Shown: positions 54,735 through 63,678 of the stretch, in pieces
How the letters are laid out: each line of letters begins with the position of its first letter
Position numbering within the stretch: the stretch's first letter is position 1
NCBI GenBank assembly: GCA_026400535.1
Contig: JAPLOU010000048.1
Span: 30,590-94,589, forward strand
Length of the DNA stretch: 64,000 nt
Reading direction: 5' to 3'
Source of the DNA: Hyphomicrobiales bacterium
GTDB taxonomy: Bacteria > Pseudomonadota > Alphaproteobacteria > Rhizobiales > Beijerinckiaceae
Made by a program: the position numbers and the translations under genes
Notes under the pieces: model-generated
The model's input: only the letters and a program-made list of their open reading frames with translations
What the model was told of the DNA's origin: nothing
Database searches by the model: none

Positions 54735-55595
54735 TCAGCGCCGCCGCTCCATCTGGCGCTTGAGGAAGATCAGTGCAGCCTCGCGGTCTTCCAGGCTGGC
54801 GGCCTCGAAAGCCTTCTTCTGGGCCTCGATAATGTCGGCGTTCGTGACCGGATCGGCGCTGTCTCGCGCCAGCGTGAGCCACATCAGGCCGCGGGCCGCC
54901 TGACGCGGCATGCCGGCTTCGCCTGCCAGCATGAGCTGACCAAGCAGCGCCTGCGAGCGGATGTGGCCCTTCTCTGCCGAAAGGTTCAGCCAGCGCGCCG
55001 CCTGACGCGGATCCCTGGCGACGCCGCGCCCCTCCAGATGCAGTCGGCTCAGCTCATACTGGGCGTCGGCGTCGCCGTAATAGCTCGCGGCATACTGGAA
55101 CAGCTCCACCGCCTTGGCAGCATCGGGCTTGACGTAGGTACCCTTGATGCCGTCGCGCATGTAAAGGCCGATCTGCACGAAGGCGGATGCAACGATGCGC
55201 GCGCTCGCCGTGCCGGGGGTCTCGTCGGCGTATTCATCGGCCACCTTGGAAAAATATTCGAACGCCTTGAGATCATCATGCGGTACGCCATCGCCGATGG
55301 AATGCATCTTGCCAAGCTTCCACAGCGCCAGCGCGTCGCCCTGGCCCGCGGCGTACTCAAGCGCACGGGCAGCGCCGAGCTTGTCACCGGCATTGTAGTC
55401 CTTGACACCGGCCCTGAGTGCGTCGCGCGCTGAGGAAAACGGCGCGAGCGGTACGGGCTGTGCGGCCCCCGGAGAGGGCGCGAGCACGGCGCGCGGCGGC
55501 TGCGCCACGCCCGTCCGGCCCGCGTCCTGCGCTAGCACGGGTCCTGCCATGGCCCCAATGATCAACAATGAAACGGTGAGGTCAGATATCCGCAT
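54735..55595 (-). CDS. exported Sel1-repeat protein
   Basis: 286 aa from ATG 55595, with a signal peptide ending GPVLAQD. The mature part holds tandem Sel1-like helical repeats: ALEYAAGQGDALALWKLGKMHSIGDGVPHD, KAVELFQYAASYYGDADAQYELSRLHLEGRGV and AARWLNLSAEKGHIRSQALLGQLMLAG. The C terminus is very basic (KRQMERRR). It overlaps the end of ilvD by 14 bp, so is coupled to it. Role unknown; such proteins are peptidoglycan-side scaffolds or adaptors in some species. Confidence 0.87.
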   Translation of the reverse strand: MRISDLTVSLLIIGAMAGPVLAQDAGRTGVAQPPRAVLAPSPGAAQPVPLAPFSSARDALRAGVKDYNAGDKLGAARALEYAAGQGDALALWKLGKMHSIGDGVPHDDLKAFEYFSKVADEYADETPGTASARIVASAFVQIGLYMRDGIKGTYVKPDAAKAVELFQYAASYYGDADAQYELSRLHLEGRGVARDPRQAARWLNLSAEKGHIRSQALLGQLMLAGEAGMPRQAARGLMWLTLARDSADPVTNADIIEAQKKAFEAASLEDREAALIFLKRQMERRR

Positions 55596-57312
55596 AGCAG
55601 TGCTTCTCGAAGGCCCCCCCTGGGTGGGTGACGGCGCCACCGACAGCCGAGCCGACGGTCTGCGCATACTTCCAAAGGGCGCCGGAGGCGAATTCGGTCT
55701 CGCGCGGTTTCCAAGACTTCTTGCGCGCCCGCAACTCGGCGGCCGTGAGGCGTACCTTGAGCGTTCCCTTGACCGCATCAAGATCAATGATGTCGCCATC
55801 CTTGATCAGTCCAATAGGCCCGCCAACAGCGGCTTCCGGCCCGACATGGCCGACACAGAAGCCGCGGGTCGCGCCCGAAAAACGTCCGTCGGTGATCAGG
55901 GCGACCTTGTCGCCCATGCCCTGCCCATAGAGCGCTGCGGTCGTGGCCAGCATCTCGCGCATGCCGGGCCCGCCCTTCGGCCCTTCGTAGCGGATCACCA
56001 GCACATCGCCTTCCTTGTACTGCTTGTTCTTGACCGCTTCGAAGCACAGCTCCTCATTGTCAAAGCAGCGGGCTGGACCCGAAAACTTCTGCTTGGACCT
56101 GGGCATGCCGGCGACCTTCACGATCGCGCCCTCTGGTGCGAGGTTGCCCTTGAGGCCGACCACGCCACCGGTCTTTGTCAGCGGCTTGTTGGCCGGATAG
56201 ACGACGTCCTGATCGCTGTTCCACTGCACCGAGGCCATGTTCTCGGCCATGGTGCGGCCAGTCACGGTCATGCAGTCGCCATGCAGGAACCCGTGGTCGA
56301 GCAGCGTCTTCATCAGCAGCGGAATGCCGCCGACCTCGAACATGTCCTTGGCGACATATTTGCCGCCGGGCTTTAGGTCAGCGATGTAGGGGGTCTTCCT
56401 GAAAATCTCCGCGACATCAAAGAGGTCGAACTTGATGCCGCATTCATGAGCGATGGCTGGCAGGTGCAGCGCCGCATTGGTCGATCCGCCAGACGCGGCC
56501 ACCACGGTGGCTGCGTTCTCCAGCGCCTTCAGCGTAACGATGTCGCGCGGGCGGATCTGGCGGGCGACGAGGTCCATGACCAGTTCGCCGGCAGTATAGC
56601 AGAAGGTGTCGCGCACCTCGTAGGGGGCCGGCGCGCCACAGGAATAAGGCAGGGCCAAGCCGATGGCTTCAGCGACTGTCGCCATGGTGTTGGCCGTGAA
56701 CTGCGCGCCGCAGGACCCGGCGGACGGGCAGGCCACCTCCTCCAGTTCCTTGAGGTCCTCGTCCGACATGGCCCCGACCGAGTGCTTCCCGACGGCCTCG
56801 AACACGTCCTGGACAGTGACGGGCTTGCCCTTGAAGCGGCCTGGCAGGATCGAGCCGCCATAGATGAACACCGATGGCACGTTGAGGCGGACCATCGCCA
56901 TCATCATTCCGGGCAGTGACTTGTCACAGCCGGCCAAGCCCACGAGCGCGTCATAGCAATGGCCGCGCATGGTCAACTCGACCGAGTCGGCGATCACGTC
57001 GCGCGAGGCCAGCGACGCTTTCATGCCTTGGTGGCCCATGGCGATGCCATCGGTCACGGTGATGGTGCAGAACTCCCGCGGGGTACCACCTGCGGCTGAG
57101 ACGCCTTTCTTGACGGCCTGCGCCTGACGCATCAGCGCGATGTTGCAGGGCGCCGCCTCGTTCCAGCAACTGGCAACGCCGACGAAGGGCTGCGCGATCT
57201 GCTTGGCGGTCATGCCCATGGCATAATAATAGGAGCGATGTGGCGCGCGGGCCGGGCCTACCGAGACATGGCGGCTCGGCAGCTTCGACTTGTCAAAAAC
57301 CTTGGCGTCCAT
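55582..57312 (-). CDS. ilvD: dihydroxy-acid dehydratase
   Basis: Fe-S dehydratase of valine, leucine and isoleucine synthesis (576 aa). Cluster cysteines in ASCWNEAAPCN, AGCDKSLPGM and CPSAGSCGAQFTANTM; SGGSTNAALHLPAIA and the C-terminal TDGRFSGATRGFCVGHVGPEA are standard. The ATG at 57312 has GGAGGGG 6 bases upstream; an earlier ATG at 57336 does not. Valine tRNA synthetase and IlvD in the same region is probably coincidence. Confidence 0.95.
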   Translation of the reverse strand: MDAKVFDKSKLPSRHVSVGPARAPHRSYYYAMGMTAKQIAQPFVGVASCWNEAAPCNIALMRQAQAVKKGVSAAGGTPREFCTITVTDGIAMGHQGMKASLASRDVIADSVELTMRGHCYDALVGLAGCDKSLPGMMMAMVRLNVPSVFIYGGSILPGRFKGKPVTVQDVFEAVGKHSVGAMSDEDLKELEEVACPSAGSCGAQFTANTMATVAEAIGLALPYSCGAPAPYEVRDTFCYTAGELVMDLVARQIRPRDIVTLKALENAATVVAASGGSTNAALHLPAIAHECGIKFDLFDVAEIFRKTPYIADLKPGGKYVAKDMFEVGGIPLLMKTLLDHGFLHGDCMTVTGRTMAENMASVQWNSDQDVVYPANKPLTKTGGVVGLKGNLAPEGAIVKVAGMPRSKQKFSGPARCFDNEELCFEAVKNKQYKEGDVLVIRYEGPKGGPGMREMLATTAALYGQGMGDKVALITDGRFSGATRGFCVGHVGPEAAVGGPIGLIKDGDIIDLDAVKGTLKVRLTAAELRARKKSWKPRETEFASGALWKYAQTVGSAVGGAVTHPGGAFEKHCYADI

Positions 57313-57633
57313 CGTTTTCCCCTCCAGACGATTCATGAACCCGTTGCCATCTTGCGGCTGTTATCCGTTTGCCACGTTCAGGGGCTTACCGGCAATCAGC
57401 GCTGCCGTCATCATCCAGATCCGAACGGGCCCGGAAAAACGAACCTCGAGCAACAAAGCGTCTGAAAATCAGCAGTTTAGCAAAAGCATTAATGAGGTCA
57501 GAGAGGCTCGCGCTTTGTGGCGCAATCGGGGCATTCGCGCAGCTTGAAGGCGTCCATTCCGGAACAATTCCAGCCTGTGACCGAAATGTCACAGGCTATA
57601 ATCGATCTGAGGCGGCGAGACGCCTGGGCGGGC
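57313..57633. other. intergenic region upstream of ilvD, with one hairpin
   Basis: 321 bp between ilvD and the DedA/YqaA-like gene, both on the minus strand. A perfect 10-bp stem AGCCTGTGAC / GTCACAGGCT with loop CGAAAT lies at 57572-57597, 37 bases past the stop of the DedA-like gene. It has no T-run but could still end that transcript. No leader peptide rich in Val, Leu or Ile was seen before ilvD. Confidence 0.5.
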
Positions 57634-58212
57634 TCAGAGGAGCGCCGGCAGCAGGAAACCACCGATGATAAAGAAGAGCAGGATGCCGGTCGCCAGTGGC
57701 AGGTGCTTTTCCATGAAGGTGCGGATATTGTCGCCATAGAAGCGAAGCGCCACAGCAAACATCATGAAAAAGGTGATACGGGAAACGAAGGCGCCAATAG
57801 TAAACAGCTTCAAGTCGAAATGGATGAAACCAGACATGATCGTGACGATCTTAAATGGGATCGGCGTCAGCCCCTTGGTCAGCAGGACCCAGAACCAGAT
57901 GTGCTTTGAGTCGTCGACCATCTTCTTGGCATCGTCGGCCATTCCGTACAGGTTCATCACCCAAAGGCCGACGGATTCGTAGAGCAGATAGCCGATGGCG
58001 TATCCCATGTAGCCGCCGAGCAGCGCGCCGACCGAACAGACAAAGGCGTAATACCAGGCGCGGTCGGGCCGGGCCAGGCACATCGGGATCAGCAGCGGCA
58101 GCGGCGGGATCGGGCTGACTGAGCTTTCGAGAAAGGTGACGGCGAACAGAACCCAGACCGCGCGCGGGTGGCTGGCATAGGACACAACCCAGTCATAGGC
58201 TCGCTTGAGCAT
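57634..58212 (-). CDS. DedA/YqaA-like (VTT-domain) membrane protein
   Basis: 192-aa protein with 4-5 hydrophobic segments. FLESSVSPIPPLPLLIPMCLARPDRAW and GGYMGYAIGYLLYESVG resemble the YqaA subgroup of the DedA (SNARE-associated Golgi) superfamily, and LLTKGLTPIPFKIVTIMSGF carries the re-entrant loop motif with its Pro. DedA proteins act in lipid-carrier recycling and membrane homeostasis; YqaA members are unstudied. Confidence 0.85.
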   Translation of the reverse strand: MLKRAYDWVVSYASHPRAVWVLFAVTFLESSVSPIPPLPLLIPMCLARPDRAWYYAFVCSVGALLGGYMGYAIGYLLYESVGLWVMNLYGMADDAKKMVDDSKHIWFWVLLTKGLTPIPFKIVTIMSGFIHFDLKLFTIGAFVSRITFFMMFAVALRFYGDNIRTFMEKHLPLATGILLFFIIGGFLLPALL

Positions 58213-58418
58213 GATAATCGGCTATCCATTCCGGAGACTTTCCAGTGGCCTTGATCGCACCGGATGCCGGCGGGAACCGCCAGCGAGCCGGAAATAGCGC
58301 ACCCCCCCGCAACTTGCCAGCGGCATGTGCCGGGTACGCGAAAGAAAAAACCACCGGGGCAACTGGCAAACCGGCCGCCGGAAAACTCCGCCGGCCTTGG
58401 CTCGCAAGGGCTGACCAA

Positions 58419-59141
58419 TCAGTCTTCGGAGGAGAGAATTCTTGCCTTGAAGAGGAACCCGGCGGCCAGTCCGCCACAAATCGGCGCGATCATGAAAAGC
58501 CAGAGCTGGGCCAGCGCCTGACCGCCCGCGTAAACATTGGGCGCCATGCTCCGGGCCGGGTTCAACGAGGTACCGGTAATTGGAACGATCACCAGATGCA
58601 GCAGCGCCAAGGTCAGCCCGATGACCAGCCCGGCAATGTTGCCGCCGCCGCCCTTAGCCTGCGTCACACCAAGGATGACGGCGGTGAAGATCAAGGTGCC
58701 GACAAACTCGACCAGGAAAGCTGACAGAACCGACCAGTTCCCGAAAGTGTTCTGACCGAACACGCCACCCTGAATCGCATAGCCTCCCGCCTTGCCGCTG
58801 AGGATCAGGGCCAGAATGCCGGCGCCAACGAAGCCGCCGATGAACTGGCCAATGAGGTAACCGGGCACGTCCTTGCTGTCGAACCGCCCGGCAGCCCACA
58901 ATGCAACGGTGACGGCTGGATTGATATGGCAGCCGGAAACTGGCCCGATGCAGTAGGCCATTGCCGTTACTGACAGGCCAAAAGCAAGCGCAATGGCGAC
59001 AATGCCTTGCGTGTGAACTGATAAAGCCATTGATGATGCGGGCGTCAGGCCCAATCCCAACAGGTTCACGGCGACAACCGATCCGCAACCGAGGAAGACG
59101 AGCACGGCTGTGCCGAATGCTTCGGCAATATACTTTTTCAT
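58419..59141 (-). CDS. aqpZ: aquaporin Z-like water channel
   Basis: Six-segment MIP channel (240 aa). Both NPA boxes are present: GCHINPAVTVALWAAGRF and GTSLNPARSMAPN. The narrow selectivity filter expected of water-specific AqpZ is suggested by the His, Cys-like and Arg context (Arg after the second NPA), rather than a glycerol facilitator. ATG 59141. A 7-bp inverted repeat lies in the leader. Confidence 0.92.
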   Translation of the reverse strand: MKKYIAEAFGTAVLVFLGCGSVVAVNLLGLGLTPASSMALSVHTQGIVAIALAFGLSVTAMAYCIGPVSGCHINPAVTVALWAAGRFDSKDVPGYLIGQFIGGFVGAGILALILSGKAGGYAIQGGVFGQNTFGNWSVLSAFLVEFVGTLIFTAVILGVTQAKGGGGNIAGLVIGLTLALLHLVIVPITGTSLNPARSMAPNVYAGGQALAQLWLFMIAPICGGLAAGFLFKARILSSED

Positions 59142-59149
59142 GTGAGGCC

Positions 59150-59180
59150 CTCATTTTTTTGATGCTCCATTTTAAATGAG
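59150..59180. promoter_or_regulatory. inverted repeat upstream of aqpZ
   Basis: CTCATTT (59150-59156) and AAATGAG (59174-59180) flank a 17-base spacer, immediately upstream of the start codon. AT-rich in a GC-rich context. Might be an operator or a leader hairpin; no T-run on the transcribed side. Confidence 0.3.
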
Positions 59181-59267
59181 TCTGATCGTGGGGGCAACAT
59201 GAGGTGTCCGGAATGCACGGCACCGGGTCCAGGTTAACGTGGTGCGGCATTGATGATTCGAGCGAGT

Positions 59268-59278
59268 GTATTGGTGTT
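59268..59278 (+). repeat. left copy of 11-bp direct repeat flanking the IS256-family element
   Basis: GTATTGGTGTT, identical to 60557-60567. IS256-family elements usually make 8-9-bp duplications, so part of the match may be element end or chance. Confidence 0.55.
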
Positions 59279-60556
59279 CCAGCCTGAATCTGTCGCCAGA
59301 TTTCGGTGACGGCCTGGGTGGTCAGGCGGCGGCTGTATCGGGCTGACGGATCGCCTTTGTCGTGACCTCCAACCCGAATGCAAATGTTAAACCCAGGATC
59401 AGTTTTGGCAAATGGGTGTGACCGCCGAGGCGTCGCCAGGTTTTCCGGACGCCCTCGACCAGGTTGAACACCATGGCGCGTGCGGTCCTGTTTGAGAGGC
59501 AGCCCTTCGCACGGATCGTGCGATGGCGTACCGTTGCAAACATGCTCTCGATCGGGTTGGTGGTTCGAAGGTGCTTCCAGTGCTCGGCGGGGAAATCGTA
59601 GAACGCGAGCAGGGCGCCGCGGTCCTTGGCGAGGCAGTCGGCGGCCTTTGCGTATTTGAGCCCATATCTTTCGATGAACGCGTCGAATACGGGTTCGGCG
59701 GCGGCCTTCGTCTCGGCCGCCCAGATCTCGTGCAGCGCGAGCTTGGCCTTTGGCTGCTGGTTCTTCGGCAGCTTGTTCAAGACGGTCGCGGTCTTGTGCA
59801 CCCAGCAGCGCTGCTCGGCGGCCCTCGGCCAGGCTGCGCCGGCAGCCTTCCAGAAAACAAGCACGCCGTCGGCGATGACCCGTTCCGGTTGGGTATGAAG
59901 GCCACGCCGCTTCAGATCAAGCAGCCGTTCGCGCCAGTCGTGCGCGCTTTCCCGAGCGCTTTCCTGCGCGCCATCGGTGAACCCGACACGCTCCTTGCGA
60001 CCTTCCGGTGTCGCGCCGATCAGCACGAGAATGCACTGCTTCTCGTCTTCGAGGCGCGCTTCAAGATGGATGCCGTCCGCCGAGACGTGGACGGAGCGCT
60101 TCGTCGAGAGGTCGCGCTTCTTCCAGAGGGCGCACTCGTCGAGCCAGTGGTCCTTCGAACGGCCAATCGCAAACGCAGACAAACCCGCCGCATCCTTGTC
60201 GAGCAGGTCTGCTAATGCCTCGGAAAAGTCGCCGGTCGAGATGCCTTTGAGGTAGAGGATCGTCAGCAGTGTCTCGATCGACTTCGAGCGCCACATGTAG
60301 GGTGGCAGGATCCCGGTCAAAACCGGATGTGGCCAGGATCGCCTGGCGTCGGCCTCGCGATCGCGTACCTGCGGCGGGCACAAGGGCGACCGGGCCGATG
60401 CCGGCCATCACCTCGCGCTCGCCATCATCCGAAAGAACGGACTGTCAACGCCTCCAGCCAGAGAGGCCTTCGCAGCCGATACAAACGCAGCAATCAACGC
60501 CGTTCTTTGAATGATCCTGTCCGGAATGTCACGGTTCTGTTGCCCGAACCTGGCAC
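59279..60556 (-). mobile_element. IS256-family insertion sequence, degenerate copy
   Basis: About 1.28 kb carrying a frameshifted transposase gene. Flanked by the 11-bp direct repeat GTATTGGTGTT. The ends are imperfectly inverted (left CCAGCCTGAATCTG with CGGTGAC further in; right, read inward, GTGCCAGGTTCGGG with CCGTGAC further in). The right end lies about 25 bp before the ceramidase-like gene, so the insertion may have displaced that gene's promoter. Confidence 0.7.
59322..60431 (-). pseudogene. IS256-family transposase (frameshifted)
   Basis: The main frame (60383-59322) encodes the bulk of a mutator-type transposase: WPHPVLTGILPPYMWRSKS, LYLKGISTGDFSEAL, first Asp in VSADGIHLEARLEDEKQC, second Asp in VIADGVLVFWKAAG, QRCWVHKTATVLNKLP and Glu in TTNPIESMFATVRHRT. 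The N terminus (GEREVMAGIGPVALV) is in another frame, joined near 60375, so about 50-100 N-terminal residues are separated by an indel. Beyond 60431 the similarity fades. Likely inactive unless frameshifting restores it. Confidence 0.8.
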
Positions 60557-60567
60557 GTATTGGTGTT
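60557..60567 (+). repeat. right copy of 11-bp direct repeat flanking the IS256-family element
   Basis: GTATTGGTGTT, identical to 59268-59278; 14 bp before the start of the ceramidase-like gene. Confidence 0.55.
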
Positions 60568-60581
60568 ATGTCGAGGCGTTG

Positions 60582-61277
60582 ATGGACTGGTTTCAGCCGA
60601 TTGACCTTTATTGTGAGCGCGTGGGCGAGCTGTTCTGGGCCGAGCCGCTGAATGCTGTGTCGAACGCCGCGTTTCTGCTGGCAGCGCTGGCCGGCCTTCG
60701 GCGCTATCGCGCGCTACAAAGCCGTGACTGGCCAGCGCTGGCGATGATCGTTCTGGTCGCGCTGATCGGTGTCGGGTCCTTCCTGTTCCACACCTTCGCC
60801 AATCGCTGGTCCTTGCTGGCGGATACGATTCCGATCCAGATCTTCATGCTTTTCATGTTCGGGCTGATGCTGGTGCGGCTGCTTGCGACGCCGGTTTGGC
60901 TTGCCGTGGTGGGATCAGCCGCGTTTCTGGCCGCCGGACTGTTTGCGCCAAGGCTTGTCGCGCTCATTTCAAGCCATGAAAGCGCCGGCGCGCTGGCCGG
61001 CTACGGCACCGGTTTGCTGGCCATGCTCGTGCTCGGTGGCTTGGCGCAACTGTCGCCACAGCCTCCGCGCCGCGACGCCGGCGCGCTGGTCCTCGTTGCG
61101 GCCTGTGTCTTTGCGGTTTCGCTGATGTTACGGACGCTGGATCACCCCCTTTGCGATCTTTTGCCCACGGGGACGCACGGGCTGTGGCACACACTCAACG
61201 GACTGACCCTGTGGCTGCTGCTGACCGCAGCGCTGGCGCTCGGCCATGCCCGCGCTATCGGAGCCATCCGATCATGA
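60582..61277 (+). CDS. ceramidase-domain (CREST-like) membrane protein
   Basis: 231 aa with about seven hydrophobic segments. The alkaline ceramidase/CREST superfamily pattern is visible: CERVGELFWAEPLNAVSNAAFLLAAL, GVGSFLFHTFANRWSLLADTIPI (Ser, His and Asp of the zinc site) and DHPLCDLLPTGTHGLWHTLNG (two His). Bacterial members are not well characterised and may be amidases or lipid hydrolases. ATG 60582 has GAGG 7 bases upstream. The IS element lies directly upstream, and the 3' end overlaps lrgB by 23 bp convergently. Confidence 0.85.
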   Translation: MDWFQPIDLYCERVGELFWAEPLNAVSNAAFLLAALAGLRRYRALQSRDWPALAMIVLVALIGVGSFLFHTFANRWSLLADTIPIQIFMLFMFGLMLVRLLATPVWLAVVGSAAFLAAGLFAPRLVALISSHESAGALAGYGTGLLAMLVLGGLAQLSPQPPRRDAGALVLVAACVFAVSLMLRTLDHPLCDLLPTGTHGLWHTLNGLTLWLLLTAALALGHARAIGAIRS

Positions 61278-61971
61278 GGGGCACGATCAGCGCCGTGAGC
61301 AAGCCGTTGAGGCCGAGCGCGATGCCGGCAAAGGTGCCTGCGACCGGATCGACCTGGAACGCGCGGGCGGTGCCAATGCCATGTGACGCAACACCCGCCG
61401 CAAAGCCGCGGGCCCTAAAGTCGGTCAGGCCCAGGGCGTTCATCAGCGGCGTGACCATGATCGCGCCGAGGACACCCGTGCTGATCACAAGTGTAGCGGT
61501 TAGCGCCGGATTGCCGCCGATCTCCTGCGAAATACCCATGGCGATGGCGGCGGTGACGGATTTCGGCGCAAGCGCGGCCAGCACATCAAACGGTGCCCCA
61601 AAGACCCAGGCAATGCCGACCGCCGAGGTCACTGCGGTGACTGCGCCTGCTGCAAGCGCGGCAAAGATCGGGGGCAGGGCCCTTCGCACGGTCGCCCAAT
61701 TGCGGTGCAGCGGCACGGCCAGGGCCACCGTGGCTGGCCCGAGCAGAAAGTGCACGAACTGCGCGCCCTCGAAGTAGACCTCGTAAGGCGTGCGCGTGGA
61801 CGTCAGCAGCGCCGCCAGAAGCAGCACGGCGATGAGCACCGGGTTGACCAGCGGGTTGCGGTTGGCGCGCTGCGAGAGCCAGTCGGCTGCAGCATAGGCC
61901 GCCACTGTCGCCGTCAGCCAGAACAGGGGGCTCGCGGCAAGGAACACCCAGAGGCGGGCAGGGTCGCTCAT
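61255..61971 (-). CDS. LrgB-family protein
   Basis: 238-aa membrane protein of the LrgB/CidB family: NPLVNPVLIAVLLLAALL, FLLGPATVALAVPLHRNW, LAPKSVTAAIAMGISQEIGGNPALTA and SHGIGTARAFQVDPVAGTFAGIALGLNG. The ATG at 61971 overlaps the stop of the upstream CidA/LrgA-like gene (ATGA). The pair is linked in other bacteria to murein hydrolase control or to export of small organic acids (glycolate, pyruvate). The frame stays open far upstream, but that part is the antiparallel-style shadow of the lrgA gene. Confidence 0.92.
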   Translation of the reverse strand: MSDPARLWVFLAASPLFWLTATVAAYAAADWLSQRANRNPLVNPVLIAVLLLAALLTSTRTPYEVYFEGAQFVHFLLGPATVALAVPLHRNWATVRRALPPIFAALAAGAVTAVTSAVGIAWVFGAPFDVLAALAPKSVTAAIAMGISQEIGGNPALTATLVISTGVLGAIMVTPLMNALGLTDFRARGFAAGVASHGIGTARAFQVDPVAGTFAGIALGLNGLLTALIVPLMIGWLR

Positions 61972-62360
61972 GACGGGTCGCCCGCCTGCGGTCTTGCATC
62001 CGTGCGGCGCGCCACGGCGACGAACACCAGTGCCGTCACGATCAGGGTCAGCGCGGTCGAGCCAACCAGCGCGATGATCAGCCCGGGACCATGGGCTGTC
62101 AGCACAGCTGTCTGCCGGATGATGCCGGTGCCGGCAGGAACGAACAGCAACGACAGGTTCGCCAGCAGGAAGGCGGCGGCCGCGCCGATCGGCAAGGCGC
62201 CGATATCCGCCGCTTCCGGCCGCAGCCGCGCGCGCCACTGCAGCGCTGCAAACAGCAGCGCCATGCCAATGACAGGTCCGGGGACAGGCAGATCCAGCCC
62301 GCGCGCGAGCACTTCGCCGATGAGCTGGCAGCCGAGGAGGATCAAGATGGCGTGGAGCAT
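61968..62360 (-). CDS. CidA/LrgA-family protein
   Basis: 130-aa holin-like membrane protein with four segments. LLGCQLIGEVLARGLDLPVPGPVIGMALLFAAL is the family signature and FLLANLSLLFVPAGTGII the second. Coupled to the LrgB-like gene by a 4-bp overlap. Both probably form one export complex. Confidence 0.9.
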   Translation of the reverse strand: MLHAILILLGCQLIGEVLARGLDLPVPGPVIGMALLFAALQWRARLRPEAADIGALPIGAAAAFLLANLSLLFVPAGTGIIRQTAVLTAHGPGLIIALVGSTALTLIVTALVFVAVARRTDARPQAGDPS

Positions 62361-62397
62361 GGAGCATTGCTAGCACGCTTGAAGGTGCTGTCACCCC

Positions 62398-62487
62398 TGA
62401 TCTTGATCCTGAGCCCGCCGAGGAATGTTCTCCAGCTTGGCAGTCTCTGGAGCCTCGTTCTTCGACGGGCTGTGGATGAGGGGGTGG
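62398..62487. repeat. REP-like inverted repeat pair (copies 5 and 6)
   Basis: The left arm holds GATCCTGAGCCCGCCGAGGA and TCTCCAGCTTGGCA, matching 10096-10131. The right arm reads TTCTTCGACGGGCTGTGGAT followed by GAGG, the inverse of the left arm with a few mismatches. They lie between the LrgA-like and ivd genes, where the hairpin could act as a transcription or mRNA-end element. Confidence 0.65.
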
Positions 62488-62505
62488 GGAAATGCTACTG
62501 AATGC

Positions 62506-63678
62506 TCACCTCGTCTTCTCGAACAATTCACGCCCGATCAGCATACGGCGGATTTCGCTGGTGCCGGCGCCGATCTCGTAGAGCTTGGCGTCGCGCAGGA
62601 GGCGGCCGGTCGGGTAATCGTTGATGTAGCCGTTGCCGCCGAGGAGCTGGATCGCGTCGAGCGCCATCAGGGTCGCCCTTTCGCCGGCGATCAGGATAGC
62701 GCCTGCGGCATCCTCCCGGGTTGTTTCGCCCCGGTCGCAGGCCTTCGCCACGGCATAGACATAAGCCTTGCAGCTGTTCATGGTGACATACATGTCGGCG
62801 ACCTTGCCCTGTACGAGCTGGAACTCGCCGATGGCTTTGCCGAACTGCCTGCGCTCGTGGATGTAGGGCATGACCACGTCCATGCACGCCTGCATGATGC
62901 CGAGCGAGCCGGCTGCGAGCACCGCGCGCTCATAATCAAGGCCGCTCATCAGTACGCTCACGCCCTTGCCGACGCCGCCCATGACGTTCTCTTCCGGCAC
63001 CTCGCAATCCTGGAACACGAGTTCGCCGGTCTCTGAGCCGCGCATGCCGAGTTTGTCCAGCTTCTGCGCGATCGAGAAGCCCTTGAAACCTTTCTCGACC
63101 AGAAAGGCCGTGATGCCGCGCGAGCCAGCGTCCATGTCGGTCTTAGCGTAGATGATCAGCGTTTCGGCGGTCGGGCCATTCGTGATCCACATCTTCGAGC
63201 CGTTGAGCACGTAGCGATCGCCTTTCTTGTCGGCGCGCAGCCGCATCGAGACGACGTCAGACCCTGCTCCAGGCTCACTCATCGCCAGTGCTCCAAGGTG
63301 CTCGCCGCTGACAAGCTTGCCGAGATAGCGCTTCTTCTGCTCATTCGTCCCCCAGCGACGGAGCTGGTTGATGCACAGGTTGGAGTGCGCGCCGTAGGAC
63401 AGGCCGACCGAGGCGGAGGCTCGGCTGATCTCCTCCATGGCGATGGCGTGTTCAAGATAGCCCAGACCGGCGCCGCCCCAGTCCTCCTCGACCGTGATGC
63501 CGTGCAGGCCTAGCGCCCCCATTTCGGGCCAGAGGTGGCGCGGGAACCAGTCCTCCTTGTCGATCCTGGCGGCGAGCGGGGCAATTTTCTCCTGCGAGAA
63601 GTCGCGCACCGTTTCGCGGATGGCGTCCGCTGTTTCGCCAAGGTCGAAATTGAAGGGGCGGGGGGCATTGGCAAGCAT
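62506..63678 (-). CDS. ivd: isovaleryl-CoA dehydrogenase
   Basis: Leucine-catabolic acyl-CoA dehydrogenase (390 aa from ATG 63678, GAGG 7 bases upstream). [19 protein letters not shown] at the N terminus, [36 protein letters not shown] and [38 protein letters not shown] are standard. The catalytic Glu is at the isovaleryl-CoA-specific position, in [10 protein letters not shown], not near the C terminus as in most family members. No partner methylcrotonyl-CoA carboxylase genes are in the window. Confidence 0.92.
   Translation of the reverse strand: MLANAPRPFNFDLGETADAIRETVRDFSQEKIAPLAARIDKEDWFPRHLWPEMGALGLHGITVEEDWGGAGLGYLEHAIAMEEISRASASVGLSYGAHSNLCINQLRRWGTNEQKKRYLGKLVSGEHLGALAMSEPGAGSDVVSMRLRADKKGDRYVLNGSKMWITNGPTAETLIIYAKTDMDAGSRGITAFLVEKGFKGFSIAQKLDKLGMRGSETGELVFQDCEVPEENVMGGVGKGVSVLMSGLDYERAVLAAGSLGIMQACMDVVMPYIHERRQFGKAIGEFQLVQGKVADMYVTMNSCKAYVYAVAKACDRGETTREDAAGAILIAGERATLMALDAIQLLGGNGYINDYPTGRLLRDAKLYEIGAGTSEIRRMLIGRELFEKTR

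Noticed and set aside
61975..62394. N-terminal extension of the LrgB frame to 62394
   Set aside because: It lies over the CidA/LrgA-like gene in another frame; LrgB homology starts at MSDPARL (61971), which has the coupled ATGA start.
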